Positions 37,338-49,190 are shown, counted from the first letter of the stretch. The stretch is DNA of 64,000 nucleotides from Coriaria nepalensis (GCA_027186245.1 CP114498.1:4285501-4349500); one strand, 5' to 3'. Notes: generated by a model from the sequence alone, not told the origin. Made by a program: numbers and translations.

Positions 37338-37493
37338 ATGGATTAGAAGCATGCGCAATTTGCTTAGAAGATATGGTGGTTGGATTAGAAGTAAGCTGTC
37401 TATCTTGCTCTCATTACTATCATGAAAGGCTGTGTTCTGAAGTGGTTGAAGAAACATAAAACTTGTCCATTATGTCGCTTTGAATTTTCCTAA
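37338..37493 (+). pseudogene. RING-H2 E3 ligase C-terminal fragment, frameshifted
   Basis: Frame 1 reads DGLEACAICLEDMVVGLEV then CLSCSHYYHE. After one extra base near 37429 the reading continues CVLKWLKKHKTCPLCRFEF and stops at 37491-37493. Together this spells the C..C, C.H..H..C and C..C pattern of a RING-H2 finger with the usual WL...TCPLCR end. The frameshift falls inside the zinc-binding core, and the 5' side is cut off at the copia LTR fragment. It is a relic, probably of a host gene disrupted by the retroelement. Confidence 0.75.
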
Positions 37494-38640
37494 ATAAGGG
37501 TTTTAAGATTTTAGATTTCATTATAGTTTAATAGGATATGTAAAAAATTTCATTATATATATATATATATATATTTTTGTCATTTTTAATTAATGAAAGT
37601 TAAATATCTTATTATTTATATCACTTTGTTTTGCAATTTATTGCTGCTAATGTTATATCTGCTATAAAGTTCATATATTAATTTTGATCTTCTGCGCAAG
37701 AAATTAAGGATTCTTGTCATGTCTTCTTTTACTTTACATGAACGAACGAAGCTCTATTTTCAGAACTTTTTGTTATTAATGACAATTTGGACTATGTTTA
37801 GTTGTTCGAGGGGTTTTTAGTTCGAAAAAATCATAAGTAAAGCTTATCTTGAGTTTAATATATGAATCCAACAAAATCGAGATTCTTTTAGCCAAACTAA
37901 GTTTCTTCTGCCACTATAAACTTGTGTTGTGAGATTAACACAAATCAAGTTTTAGCTTTAAATAGTACCGTATCAATATTTTTTTGTGTGCATAACTTCG
38001 TATCAAACAATCAAAGCCATCTTAAAATCTTATCCCAGTACATGCAATTGATTTCTTTTATGACTCTTCAAGTCTCTGCTATCACCTCCTCTATGTACAT
38101 ATATACAGGTGGGACCTTCTGTTGCTATCAGCATAATACGAGTCTAATTCGCAATGAACCTGAAATTTTCATTTTTACAAGCATTATATACTTAGAAGGG
38201 AAGACAAATAATTTCTCTGGCGAAGGCGGCAATGGTGGCAAAGTCAGAGATCACTTTCACGGAGTTTAGGCTATATAGATCAGACCATTTCCTCTATTTA
38301 ATGGGTAGAAGAAAAAAAATTACTAGTTTTGAGATTTGAGTTTGAGGAAGATGATACATTTGTTGTATTATTTTTAGGTCTTTTTAATTTACAAAAATTA
38401 AATTTTCACCTCATTTCACTAAATAATTAAATTTATTTATTTAAAATCTAATAGTTTTGAAGAAGACAGATGAGTCATTTGACTAAGGGGTAGAATAGCC
38501 CCATAACCCTTATTATTTATTGAAGATCCCTGAGGTCATTTTTTACCTCATTTCTCACTGCAACCCTGTGAAATCCTCCCATTCTAGTAATTGCAACTCA
38601 TCACCTAAAGTATCCAACATATCACCTAACTAGGAATAGG
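37494..38640. other. Intergenic, no gene seen
   Basis: AT-rich with a (TA)n run at about 37555-37574. A 115-codon frame at 37922-38269 has no family resemblance and is not called. Confidence 0.35.
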
Positions 38641-38658
38641 GGCTTGAGGGGGCGACAT

Positions 38659-38736
38659 ATCAACTTCATAAGAATCAAGATCTCAAGGGAGAGACAGATC
38701 AACTTCATAAGAATTAGAATCTCGAGGGGGTGACAG
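38659..38736. repeat. Two tandem 39-bp units
   Basis: The units at 38659-38697 and 38698-38736 both start ATCAACTTCATAAGAAT and end in GACAG, with a few differences. A partial third unit precedes them, and a looser GATTCACATGCCG-type repeat follows to about 38810. 39 bp is a multiple of three, so the array could have coded for repeats in the degenerate transposon ORF on the minus strand. Confidence 0.8.
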
Positions 38737-38847
38737 ATTGGCTGAAAGAGAATCACATGTCGGGGTGGATTCACATGCCGAAGTAGGGACACGAATTGGA
38801 TTCATATGCCAGGAGGATGATGTGGTTTGAAATCGAGATTCATCCCC

Positions 38848-39985
38848 CTATAGTTCCTTAAGTACATCATTCACAACCCCCTTCGCCATCTGCCTAACAT
38901 GTTCTCGGAATTCCCTCATAACCTCACCAAGAACTTTATTAACTACCTCCCTCACACCCTCCTTAACAACCTCCACATAATCAATCATCTTTTCTTTTCC
39001 AACATCTTGTTTTAAAGTGGGTTGCACGTTATCTTTTACTTTTTCTGAAAGTTCCTCCTCCTCCTCTTTTTCTAATTTTTCTTCTTCTTCTTCAACCGCC
39101 ACCGTTGGTTCAATATATGGCTCATGAAATTTATCCTCCAATTCCGCTGCCAAATTATCCACCACATCATCTACATAATCCCCAAAGTTAGCCAACATTC
39201 TCAAATAAAGTTGACTTTCTTCCTCCAATATAGTATTTAATATACCACGAATAATGAGCTGAAATATAATAAAGTTAATATTAGATAAATATTATTAAAT
39301 ATTATAAAGTAAACAACATAGACGAATTACTCACCTCATCCGTATGCAACCATGCTTCCACATTCTCGTGAGTTACGATGTGCTTGGAACTCGAGCTCTA
39401 GTTCAACATCTGGGGTATCTTATTGGCTCACTTCTAGATTGCGGCTTGTTTTTCAAGATATTAGGTTGATTCATAAGCTCATACCTGCATAGTAAAAAGG
39501 TTAGTACATATTATTTTATTTCGTTCAAATGTCAACAAATTATATGAAAAAATATAAACTACTAACCGAAAAAGTAAACGAAAATCCTTTTAAGTGTGTA
39601 AGTGTCCTCTTCAACACCAGAAGCTTTATGTTTTAAGGCTTTCTCTAAAACATTCTCCTAAAGTGAACCAATCATCCTCTCGAATGCAGCTATGCCCTAA
39701 GGATATTCGTTGAACTTCTCCAAATTAGTGGCAATCGAAAACGTCCATCCATTAACTTTTGTTTTCGCCTCTGCAGTATTTATTAGCACACCCTCCACAA
39801 AGTCAGCGACTGCCATGTTGATGAGATCTTTGTCTTTCTTCCAGATCTTCAGAAACCTTTCTTGTAGCTTTGGAAGTAAGTAAGTATGCTGCCCCAAGAA
39901 ACTTATTCAAAAGCCGCTTGTTATTTTCCAATCCCTCCACTTCTTCTGATCTAGGGTAGTCCTTACAGTTCAGCCTCATCATAAG
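38848..39985 (-). pseudogene. Degenerate DUF1985/Ulp1-type transposon ORF
   Basis: Minus-strand pieces read, in order: WKKDKDLINMAVADFVEGVL and TKVNGWTFSIATNLEKFNEYP (39897-39697), where a stop replaces the expected Trp, then GIAAFERMIGSL. An exon-like piece near 39500-39335 follows, with a PQMLN...SSSSKHIVTHENVE stretch, then the acidic Glu/Lys-rich segment 39228-38848. The pattern 'NL..FN.YPWG...F...I..L' is what I know from DUF1985 proteins found with Ulp1-like protease genes inside plant Mutator-like elements. Stops and splice-like breaks are present, and no protease domain is visible. Confidence 0.5.
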
Positions 39986-40508
39986 TGAGAACTCCCTCAG
40001 CTCACTATTATAGACATTTTACATTTTAAAACATTCTCTCACATAGTTAAAATAAAAAAGGAAAAAAAAATCAAGAAGAAAATTGTAACAATGGAAACTT
40101 GCTTGCGTCTTTCTATATTGAGAGTGAAGAAATAAAAAAGAAATGTCGAGCCTATGAGTATTTATTTAATTCTTTTCTTAATCTTTTAAAGGGGTAAATA
40201 AGTCTTTTTATTTTTATTTCTTGTTTTTTCTAATTTTTGAAATTGTAAAGAGCCTAAGTTGACCAAAGTTTTTTTTGTCTTAGTGCTAGGCTCTTAAACA
40301 AAATTCAAAATGAGGCTAGGAGCATAAATACCTTTAAAAAAAATATAAAATCAAATTTTAAATTTTAAAATATTTCGAGTGATAATAATGAGGGAAAATA
40401 ATAGAGATTAAGATAAGCAGCTATAAAATGATGTAAAGATAGAAAATTAATTAAAAAAATATATAGAACCAAAATATTAAATATATATATAGAAAATGAA
40501 TCGGGCAA
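39986..40508. other. AT-rich intergenic DNA
   Basis: No gene is seen. It may hold the start of the degenerate transposon ORF's upstream exon. Confidence 0.3.
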
Positions 40509-40610
40509 CCTTTTTATCCATGAATAAAAAAATCGCTAGCTTAGGACCAAAAAAAAAAACTTAAACCAAACGGTCAAAAATCAATATCTCAAAATCTAGG
40601 CAGCTACCGG
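40509..40610 (+). repeat. 102-bp direct repeat, left copy
   Basis: Matches 41436-41538 with roughly ten differences. Shared landmarks are CCTTTTTATCCATGAATAAA, CTTAAACCAAACGGTCAAAA and GGCAGCTACC. The right copy lies about 200 bp upstream of the membrane-protein start codon, so the repeat is probably promoter or leader sequence of that gene. Confidence 0.85.
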
Positions 40611-41435
40611 TTGAAAATTAAAAAAAAAATAAAAAATTAAAATTATTTTATATAAAAATATATATTATGATTTTAATTTTAAATTAAAATATTGATTATA
40701 ATTATAAAAAATTAAAATAATAATTATTTCAAAATTTTCTTTTTCTTAATATAAAATTACTTTACCCCATTTAGAGCCGGTGATTCGTGTCGGCACGATA
40801 TGGTTGGACACGATACAAATTAGATTGTGTTGTGTCCGTACCCATACTTAAAAATAAGAGCGCGATACAAATATAATAACGGGCCATAAATACATTGTGT
40901 TGGTCATGGGATCGTGTCGGCAGCCTGTTTCAACCTCTGAGTTTGAAAGCTTATTTTTTTCAAAAATAAAAAATTTAAATACAAGAAGAGTTTTAAAGTG
41001 ATTAATAAAATACTAATATTGTAATATATATTTTTTATATTATTAATAATTTATAATAATAATTATTTAGTAAATTAAATATTAATATAATTAATAATTA
41101 AAATAATAAATAAACTGTAATAAATATTATTTAATCAAATACGATCTTGTATTAATTAAATAAATTTTAACATATAAAATAATTTTTTAAAAAATAATTT
41201 ATAAAATATGAGATCCTTTTAAATCTGTACTTTAGATTAAGCCAAAAAGGCCGAAAATCCATAACATATCATACCATTCAAATACTCGCATAATTAAGTA
41301 TGATACGCCCAGATATTCATATCATACTTTTTCTCATACTTTTATCATCTAATCAGATCGGTCGAGCCAACTGATCCGATTGCAAAAATATAAGCTCGTG
41401 CAACATTTTTTTTTTCCTGCCAAACGCTCGTGCAG
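40611..41435. other. AT-rich spacer between the 102-bp repeats
   Basis: 825 bp with no ORF of note. The middle (about 40770-40930) is less AT-rich, with 'GTGTCGGCACGATATGG / GATCGTGTCGGCAGCC'-like words in both orientations. The rest is nearly pure A/T. Confidence 0.4.
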
Positions 41436-41538
41436 CCTTTTTATCCATGAATAAAAAAATCCCTAGCTTACGACCAAAAAAAAAGAACTTAAACCAAACG
41501 GTCAAAAATCAAATTCTCAAAATCGAGGCAGCTACCAG
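41436..41538 (+). repeat. 102-bp direct repeat, right copy
   Basis: Partner of 40509-40610. It sits in the probable promoter or 5' UTR of the membrane-protein gene that starts at 41738. Confidence 0.85.
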
Positions 41539-41737
41539 TCCAGTCCCCATGTATCAAACCATCAACTATAAACAAATGCTCGTAGTTAGTTCTTCCCATC
41601 GACACAAAACTGAAAGTTCTAAGAGCTTCTTGAGCTCTCTATTTCTTCATTTCCTTTTCATTCCCACCTTTTTTGCGCACCAATTGTTTGATAATATACC
41701 CAAAGAGGTAAGGAGGCCCTCCTGAAGGCCTTAATTT

Positions 41738-43556
41738 ATGGCTTTAGAGGTTTACTGGTACGATTTTTTTGTCTTTGGCATCGTTGCCATTGCAGTCTTG
41801 GGTTCCCTGTGGGTGATCTGGAAGAAGGAAGGCGGCTCGGGTAATGACGATAACACTCTTTACGAGAGCTTGTTAGTTTCTGGAGGATCTGATAGAGGTC
41901 ATGTCTACGTAAGTGCATTGCCCAAGGGTCATATAAGCACTTCTCAGCTATGGACCAGTTGCTGGAAAGGGGTCCCCCCCATATGGCTCCTTGCTACCCG
42001 GTTTGGCTCGTTCCTCGCCCTTGCTGGGTTCCTTACTTGGGATTTTATCAATTGGGATGAAGCCATTTTCGTTTACTACACTGAGTAAAGTTCTCATCAA
42101 TTCCTTCAAATCTCCAAATGTACAATTTTTTTATTTTTTTTTTATTTTTTTGCTTTTGTGATAATTTTTAATTTGACATTTTAGAATCTGTAAATGACAA
42201 ATTGCAGGTGGACTTTTACCTTAGTCATGATTTATTTTGCGGTATGTCAAGCAATGAATTCATTATTTAAACAAAAAACGTGGATTGAAAAGCTTATGCT
42301 GAATAGAGTATATAAGTAGTTAATCATGTTTTTCCTTTTTCAATTTTGGTTTTATTGTTCTTTCTCTTTAGTTGGGCACTATTGTTTCGGCTCATGGATG
42401 TTGGGTTTTGTTGAAAGAACCTTCCAATGAAAACGGGGCAGTAAATGAGTCTCAGAGAAGGGATTTGGAAGAGAGTAGAATAATAGTAAACAAGGAGACT
42501 ATCAAATTACAAAGTCATTATGCTCAAGAGGAGATGCAGAGAAGAGCCGGATTTTGGGGATATCTAATGCAAATTTTATATCAGGTAATTTAATTCAACA
42601 TAGAAAATGAAAATCCTGTCGTGATAATAGCTAAAATCTCTTGTTATCTGAATAGTAATAAATATGTATAATTTTGCCTCCTTTTTAGTACAGACTTGTG
42701 GAGGTGCTGTTATGCTTACAGACACTGTCTTCTGGTTTGTGATTGTCCCCTTCTTATCGGCAGATGAACATCTTCAACTAGATCTGGTAAGAGCTCACTT
42801 ATCATAAAGCTTACAACAAATTTAACATTGATCATAAAATGAGTTGTTTGCAAATTCATAGACCTGATTACTAGATTAGGTTGGTGAAGCAACTAAAGTG
42901 TGTTTGAATTGATGTTTGTGCAGTTGATGGGTTTCATGCATAGTGTGAATATTGTTTTTCTACTCCTCGATGCAAGCCTTAACAGCCTAGTAAGAATCTC
43001 ACATTGTTATTTAACTTCAATTCATCATAAAATCTTTCTTAAGAAATTTAATAGTAATGGTATCCCTTTTTTTTTTTTTTTTAATGTTGTAATAACTATC
43101 AGCCATTCCCTTTGTTCCGATTCTCATACTTCGTGCTATGGACCTGTACCTATGCCATCTTTCAATGGATTCTCCATGCTTGTGGTTTCTCATGGTATGA
43201 ATTCTTCTTCTTCTTTCATTCCAAATTACCCACTGCCCCTTTCGGTTTCGAGAACTAATGACATAATTTCGGGTTTTGTTTTTACGTTCAGGTGGCCGTA
43301 TCCATTCCTTGAGCTTGACACTCCCTGGGCTCCCCTACTGTAATACAAATTTCTTACACCATTTTTTAAAACGATTCATGCTTAATTCTAAACTTATATG
43401 AAGTACTATTCTAATAAATGTTTATGCATACGTGATAGGTACTTCATCATGGCCGTGATTCACATCCCCTGTTATGGGATTTTCGCATTGATCGTGAAAG
43501 CGAAAACGTCATTTCTCCCAAGATTCTTTCCCCATGCCTTTGTGAGAGCGTTTTAG
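41738..43556 (+). CDS. Plant multi-pass membrane protein of unknown function
   Basis: Exons: 41738-42084, 42208-42241, 42372-42584, 42694-42786, 42924-42989, 43103-43194, 43292-43339, 43439-43556. Phase is kept and the product is 336 aa. Hydrophobic segments are FFVFGIVAIAVLGSLWVIW near the N-terminus, FGSFLALAGFLTW, WTFTLVMIYFALGTIVSAHG, MLTDTVFWFVIVPFL, MHSVNIVFLLLDASL, FVLWTCTYAIFQWIL and YFIMAVIHIPCYGIFALIV. The C-terminus carries the family blocks WPYPFLELDTPWAP and LPRFFPHAF. It resembles an Arabidopsis family of uncharacterised transmembrane proteins (At1g10660/At5g62960-like). No enzyme motif is visible and I assign no function. Exon 7 must be spliced at CT|GTAATA (43340); read through, it would stop at once. 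A Trp normally coded across this junction is Leu here. Confidence 0.85.
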
Positions 43557-46122
43557 TTAATTTCTTGTTCTTGATAATTTTGATTCAAGAAATGTGCTCG
43601 GATTTTTGGTAAGCATTTGCTTGTGTGGGTAAGGAAAGGAATGTTGCTTTCTTGTTGACATGTTTCTCTCTAGCTTTAACTTTAACAGTCATTTCGCAGT
43701 TTATCATTATTTTTGGTTATTTAGGTTTTTCTTACAACAGAAAGCATCTTATAGTTTAAATTGGTTAAGTTCGCATTAAGAAATGCTTACCCTTGTACAC
43801 TGTTTGATGAGACTGAAATTTGGACTATTAAAATTGCTATCACGTATGGCCTATATAGGATTAGGGTGTATGCATTGAAGTTTCTTTTGTGTACTTATAA
43901 GATTCGAAAATTATAATTAACTCCAAAATTTTTATATAAATTATAATGAGTTCTTAAAATTAAGATAAAAAATTTAAAAAATTTAAATTTTAAATAACAT
44001 GTCATGTCACTATTCGGTAATAGAAAAGTGTTAGTTTCAAAAAGGTTATAAATCAAATCGTTTCGAATGAATTTTTATAAAGAAATACGATGGATTTCGG
44101 TTTTCGCATGAAAATCGAGTTAAGTTTTGGTTTTTTAATTTTGATTATTACTTTTAAAATTTTGGGAAAAATTTAGAAAATATTAAAATTATGGTAAATG
44201 TTTTTTATAAAATTAATTTAAATTAATTAAGATATCATTCAAAAAGTAAAAATCTATTTTTTAAAATTTATAAGTCAAATCGAGTTATATTAACTCAGGG
44301 TTTAAGAATGAAGAAATTAATAGAAAGTAATTTTTGATGAGAGTAGGTCAAATAGAGGAAATATGTAATTGTTGTTGGAAACCAAAAAATCAGAAGAAGT
44401 CTCAAATGTTAATTAATTTTTAAAACTTTAGCTAATAAATTTTTTAGATTACTTTATATCTGATTTTCTCTTCTTCTTTTTTTTTTTTAGCCAATTATAT
44501 TTAAATTGCTATAATAAATAATTATTGAGATTTTAAGAATTATTGTAATTTTTTTTTATAACTAAAAGTAAGAAATGTTAATTATTTTTTTAACAAATTT
44601 TATTTATATTTTAAATATATATATATATATATATATATAGAGTTTAAAAAACTGAGTCTAAATATTTTAGGACCTTTTGGTTTGATTCTCTTGTGAGAAT
44701 TGGAATGGAAAGAAATAAGAATTATATTAGTAAATTTATTATATCTATTTGGTTGTACAAGTAAAAAATGATTTTGATTTTGCACTTAACTAAATTTAAA
44801 GGTGTTTTTGAGGGTGAAAAAAAAAAAGAAAATTTTAAAAATTATTTATATGTGATAATAAAATTTAAATAATATATAAAATTGAACCAAATTCTAGGAT
44901 GCAAACTAGTCGACGAGGGTTGGGTTTGGCCAAAACCGAGAGCCACTTAATTATTGATTGAGTGAAGAATTTTTCCGTATTCAAACCAATTGACTCACAA
45001 ATCCAATCAGATGAATGAGTTGTATCATTTTTTTTTTAATTAGAAAAAGTTAACAATTAAAGTGTAATAATAACCTTTTAATTAGAAAAAAAAAAGTCAA
45101 TAATAATCTCATAAGTTCATACATAAAAATCATAGTGTAACAATCAATAACATTAAAGATTTTTTAGTCCATAACAAATGATATACTAGTTTTTAAGCCC
45201 ATAAAGCATATAACATTGTTTATTTTTGGTTTTCTTGCAACACACAATGAAATAATGAAGTGAATTATTTTATTAGATAAAAACAATACAATATTGATAT
45301 GAACAAAAAGTTATGAGCGTGAATTCTCTTAAGTTTATTGATATTATAAGTAAATCTTTTGATATTTTAAGAATTATAAGTGAATCTTCTTAGATTTGTC
45401 TTATATTATAAGTGGATCTTCTAAAATTTTAGATCACAATAAGATTCCTTCATATTTTCTTTAAATTTATTTACAAGCAAATCTTCTTATATTTTTCATA
45501 AATTATAAGTTTAACTAATAATGATTAAGATTAAGTCTTAATTTTCTAAACAGTCGCCATGAATTTTATAATTAGAAAAAAAAACATATTAGCTATAAAG
45601 AACTTGTAAAATTATTATTAGCAATATAGTGGTAAATTATAAAAATTGGTGGATTTAGTATTTTTTTTTTGTTAAAAATTAAATCTGTAATTTAATTTAA
45701 AATTGAGATGACTCACTTATAATTTAAGAATAATATGAGAAAATCCCATATAATTTTAAAATCTTAAGAAATTTATTTATAAAATATAATAAATATAAAA
45801 TGATTTTAAAATATTAAAAAAATTCATAAATAATTTATCCAAGATATTAAATATATAATTTAATCCAAAATGATGTTTTTTTTTTTTCTAATTAGTAAAT
45901 AATTTAAAGAATTTGATTAGAATATAAATAAGTGTGAGCCAAACTTTCTAATATGGAAAAGTAAACCGAAAATCAATCCAAGTAAATTAAAATCTATAAC
46001 AAATTGAGTGAACAAAAAAAGGAGGTGTTGGATCATCAAAATGTCACGTGGGTCCCAACTCCAAGACAAAGGAAGAAGATTTTTTTTGGAAGGGACAATT
46101 AAATAAATATTTATAAATTTAA
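43557..46122. other. AT-rich intergenic DNA
   Basis: No gene is seen over 2.5 kb. There is a (TA)n run at about 44614-44639 and many A/T runs. No transposon ends were recognised. Confidence 0.4.
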
Positions 46123-46880
46123 ATGAAAATATATAATATTATAGAATTAATAAACAGACGATTATTTTATTTTAGATATCGTGATGTAATAGTGTACGGA
46201 ACCATCCAGATACGTCTCGTCGACATGGTCTCAAGTTCTCAATTCTCAACAGACAGACTATCTTTAAACCTCAACTGCCCATTTACTTCAACTTTAGATC
46301 TCTCTTCATCCTCTCTTTCCCTTTTCTCCAAAGACCTTATCTCATCTCATCCGATCCTCTTCTTCATCTTCAATTCCTTCTCTCAAAACCATGAAAAAAT
46401 CTTCAACGAGTTTTTAAGACTATTAAGCTCTAAATCATCCTTAAATAAGATGTCAAATTCGATGGAAAAAGAACAGGGCTTAGAATACTGGCTCAGATGG
46501 CAAGTCCCAGTCCGTGCACTGATAATCATCCTTCCCGCTTTCTTCTCTTCAACAATAAAAACAACTACTGGTATTGTTTTTCCTTGTACTATATTTACGT
46601 AGCTAGTATAACATATTCTGGATCTCAGGTGGCCGTATCCTTTTCTCGAGCTTAACACACCATGGGCACCTCTATGGTCACGTTGCCCGCATCTTATTCT
46701 CACCCTTTTTATTTTTTTTTAGAATAAAGCCTTACACAAGTAGAATAATATACATATATATTGCAGGTACATTGGCTTAGCATTGGTTCACATCCCCTGT
46801 TATGGATTATATGTGCTTATCGTGGAGGCTTAAAATCCATTGCTGCCTAGATTCTTTCCCCATTCCTTTTCCACTGTTTG
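46123..46880 (+). pseudogene. Paralogue relic of the membrane-protein gene (first and last two exons only)
   Basis: A first exon around 46450-46570 encodes MEKEQGLEYWLRWQVPVRAL then IIILPAFF, a typical N-terminus of the same membrane-protein family and different from the 41.7-kb gene. It runs into GT at 46571. The next recognisable exons are 46629-46676 (WPYPFLELNTPWAP) and 46767-46880 (IGLALVHIPCYGLYVLIVE then a stop, followed by LPRFFPHSF). These are equivalent to exons 7 and 8 of the intact gene, and the five middle exons are missing. The exon 1 and exon 7 phases do not match, and the last exon has a premature TAA, so this is a deletion-derived pseudogene. Confidence 0.8.
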
Positions 46881-47275
46881 AAGTGGAATTCATCAATCAT
46901 TCATTTCAAGTTTTGAGTCTTGAGAAGTGATTTTCTGATTGTTACCAAAATAATTCTTTTGGCCAAGCCGTATAATCAAAATTAATGTATGGTTTTTGTA
47001 TACATTATGTAAGTTTATCGGCGTGTTCGGTATTCTTAAGGAGATGTTGGGAATGTAATGAGGCGGTTTCCGAACCAATTCATATTCAGCAATATACATT
47101 TGAAATATATAATTCATTATGACTTTTATTGTTCAAACTTGGGAAAAAAGCATTGTGGATATTAATGCATGAATGAACACGAACATGTTTGGTTTTCTGA
47201 GCATACTAGTTAGTTAGATTTTAAAGGGGCCATGGAAACAAAAAGAAAAAAAGAAAAACATGAGTCATATAGTTG
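46881..47275. other. Intergenic, no gene seen
   Basis: AT-rich sequence between the membrane-protein relic and the tRNA. The stretch at 47226-47262 is purine-rich with several A runs, the T-run side when read as the downstream flank of the minus-strand tRNA. Confidence 0.35.
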
Positions 47276-47348
47276 TGGAGATGCGGGGTATCGGACCCCG
47301 TACCTCTCGCATGCAAAGCGAGCGCTCTACCATGTGAGCTACATCCCC
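47276..47348 (-). tRNA. tRNA-Ala (anticodon TGC), possibly degenerate
   Basis: Read on the minus strand the 73 bases fold as a cloverleaf: acceptor GGGGATG paired with CATCTCC (one G-U), discriminator A, D stem GCTC/GAGC, anticodon stem CTCGC/GCGAG with loop TTTGCAT (anticodon TGC, Ala), and T stem CGGGG/CCCCG. The G-U lies at the third acceptor pair (G3-U70), the identity element for alanine. Two bases depart from the plant consensus at normally conserved places: the T loop reads TCCGATA, so position 55 is C not T, and D-loop position 15 is C. The first also weakens the B box of the internal promoter. A tRNA-Ala is clear in sequence, but expression is uncertain. Confidence 0.85.
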
Positions 47349-48597
47349 AGGTTCCTTTCTGTGAGAGATGGAGTCTTATATTATCTATAAGTAATAGCTT
47401 AACGTAAGCATTTCCTTCAATGGAAAATTCTGGTACTTTTAAAACTTGAGTGAGGTTGATTGATCCCATGATATCACGTGATATGTTCACGACTCTCTTT
47501 ATCATTCAAGATATGGATATAATCGAATCAGTCTGTTTGCGAGCAGCTTGAACTCAGCTCTAGTTAGTTCGTGAAAAATGAGTTTGATTCGAGTTCTAAC
47601 CAAGGTTTGAGTTCGTTTCACTTAACCTGAGCTGATATACAAAAACTAGAATGTTTGACTCATGAAGGTTGTGAATATATAGTTCGATCAACATAAGACA
47701 TTGAAATATTAGTATGTTATTATGTTATACGGCATTAAAGCTTCGAGATCGAACTTGATAATATGGCCAAAAATAAAAAAGAGATCGGACTCCATAAATT
47801 TTATCGCTTAATTCATTTTCAGCTTGTTATTTTTTCATTAAACAGTTCTTAAACATACTGGAGCTGGAGCTCAAGCTCGAGAAAGGCTATAAAAAGCTCG
47901 ACTGAGTTCGAGCCAAGTCCGATCTAGGAAATTTTATAGAATCGGTTTTGGGTGATATTCGCTCAGATTCGGACTCTGCTCTACCCCTAACACAAGATAT
48001 ATCCACTTCAAATATAAGATACATTCTTAATCGGAGGTTTACAGCAAGTTTACATATTAAACTATACTCTATGGATCATTGAAATAAGTAGACAATCGGA
48101 TTCAGATACAAGGATTTTAACGCATTTGGGAAGTTGTATTCTCAATCATTTTCTTTATTTGGATGGGAACCAACAGGGTTAGTTAAAATACATGATGGTT
48201 TGTAATAGAACTTGGGTAAATGACACTTTGCCTTCTTAAATTATCATTCGGTTAGATTTAGCCATTTGAATTACTATATTTTTAAAAAATACCCCCCTTA
48301 ACTATGTTAGGTGTCAATTTCCCCCATTTCTGGCTTTTTATGGAGTTATATGAGGGTAGTTTAAATTCGCCTCTCCAATGTAGTCAAACAACACAATATC
48401 CACCTAGCTCACCAACCAATGAAATCCCAACATGATCAAACAAATGAGTCAACAAATTTCCATAGGGCAGCGGGTCTTTACTTTTCTTTGCCACCTTGTT
48501 CATATGATCATTATGAAACGAGCCATGTTAATCTCATCTCATTGCATTGCATGTCACATCACCTTCTACCCGTAATTCAAAACAGCTATGTAGTTCC
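47349..48597. other. Intergenic, old repetitive sequence
   Basis: No gene is seen. Around 47520-47980 there are many GAGCTCGAG / GTTCGAG-like words in both orientations, as in some plant transposon ends. 48220-48380 contains runs such as AAATGACACTTTGCC and ATACCCCCC, also transposon-like. No boundaries could be fixed. Confidence 0.3.
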
Positions 48598-49190
48598 CTA
48601 ACCATGGATAAAAGATAGAAGCAACCACATAATGGTATAATCTATATTAAGCATACTAAACTTCCTAGTAACAGGACGAGCATTATATCTGTATGTGTTG
48701 TCAGGGAATACGAATCTCAGAGCATCTTGATGTATGTAATCTGGACATTCATCATCACCAGAGTCTGAAAGATGCAAAACTCTAGCCAACTCAGCCTCAT
48801 TAATCTCTATAAGTTTTCCCTTAATATAGGACTTCAGAATTAACATATTATCCTTGGTTGAAACAGTCAAGTTTGCATTTGAGTATTTCATTAGTTCTAT
48901 ATAAACTGTTTCCTTGATAGTGTATAGAAACTTCCACCCATTAGCAACAACAAATGTCTTTAAAGGTATATCTTTCCTCTATAAAAAATCAAAATCACTT
49001 AGCCTTCCTTTAAGCACTTCTCTTGTCCCAACATAATTGAAATACCTCTTGCACGTGAAGTATGTTTTGAAAAGCGACCGATCAAACGACGTTGCAGGGA
49101 TGAACTTCTTATGAGATGATTGAGCTGATAGTTGACCCTTCTTTTTTGTTGCATTTTTTCAATCCTTTTTAGGAGTAGCTTTAATCCTTG
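48598..49190 (-). pseudogene. 'Putative plant transposon protein' domain fragment
   Basis: The minus strand reads SFDRSLFKTYFTCKRYFNYV, then EVLKGRLSDFDFL, a stop, RKDIPLKTFVVANGWKFLYT and ELMKYSNANLTV, then YIKGKLIEINEAELARVL and PDNTYRYNARPVTRKFSMLN. The order F..Y.....Y.......R.V....L.DF......I......GW..L and YANL..........GK.I.......L..L is that of a domain common in plant retroelement-derived proteins (Pfam 'putative plant transposon protein'). One nonsense codon and the missing ends make it a relic. Confidence 0.5.

Noticed and set aside
37922..38269. 115-codon frame in intergenic DNA
   Set aside because: No ATG context, no homology that I recognise, and AT-driven composition.
43319..43343. 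Stop codon TAA in exon 7 of the membrane-protein gene
   Set aside because: It lies one base after a usable GT donor (CT|GTAATA). Splicing to the exon at 43439 restores the conserved family C-terminus, so the gene is not truncated.
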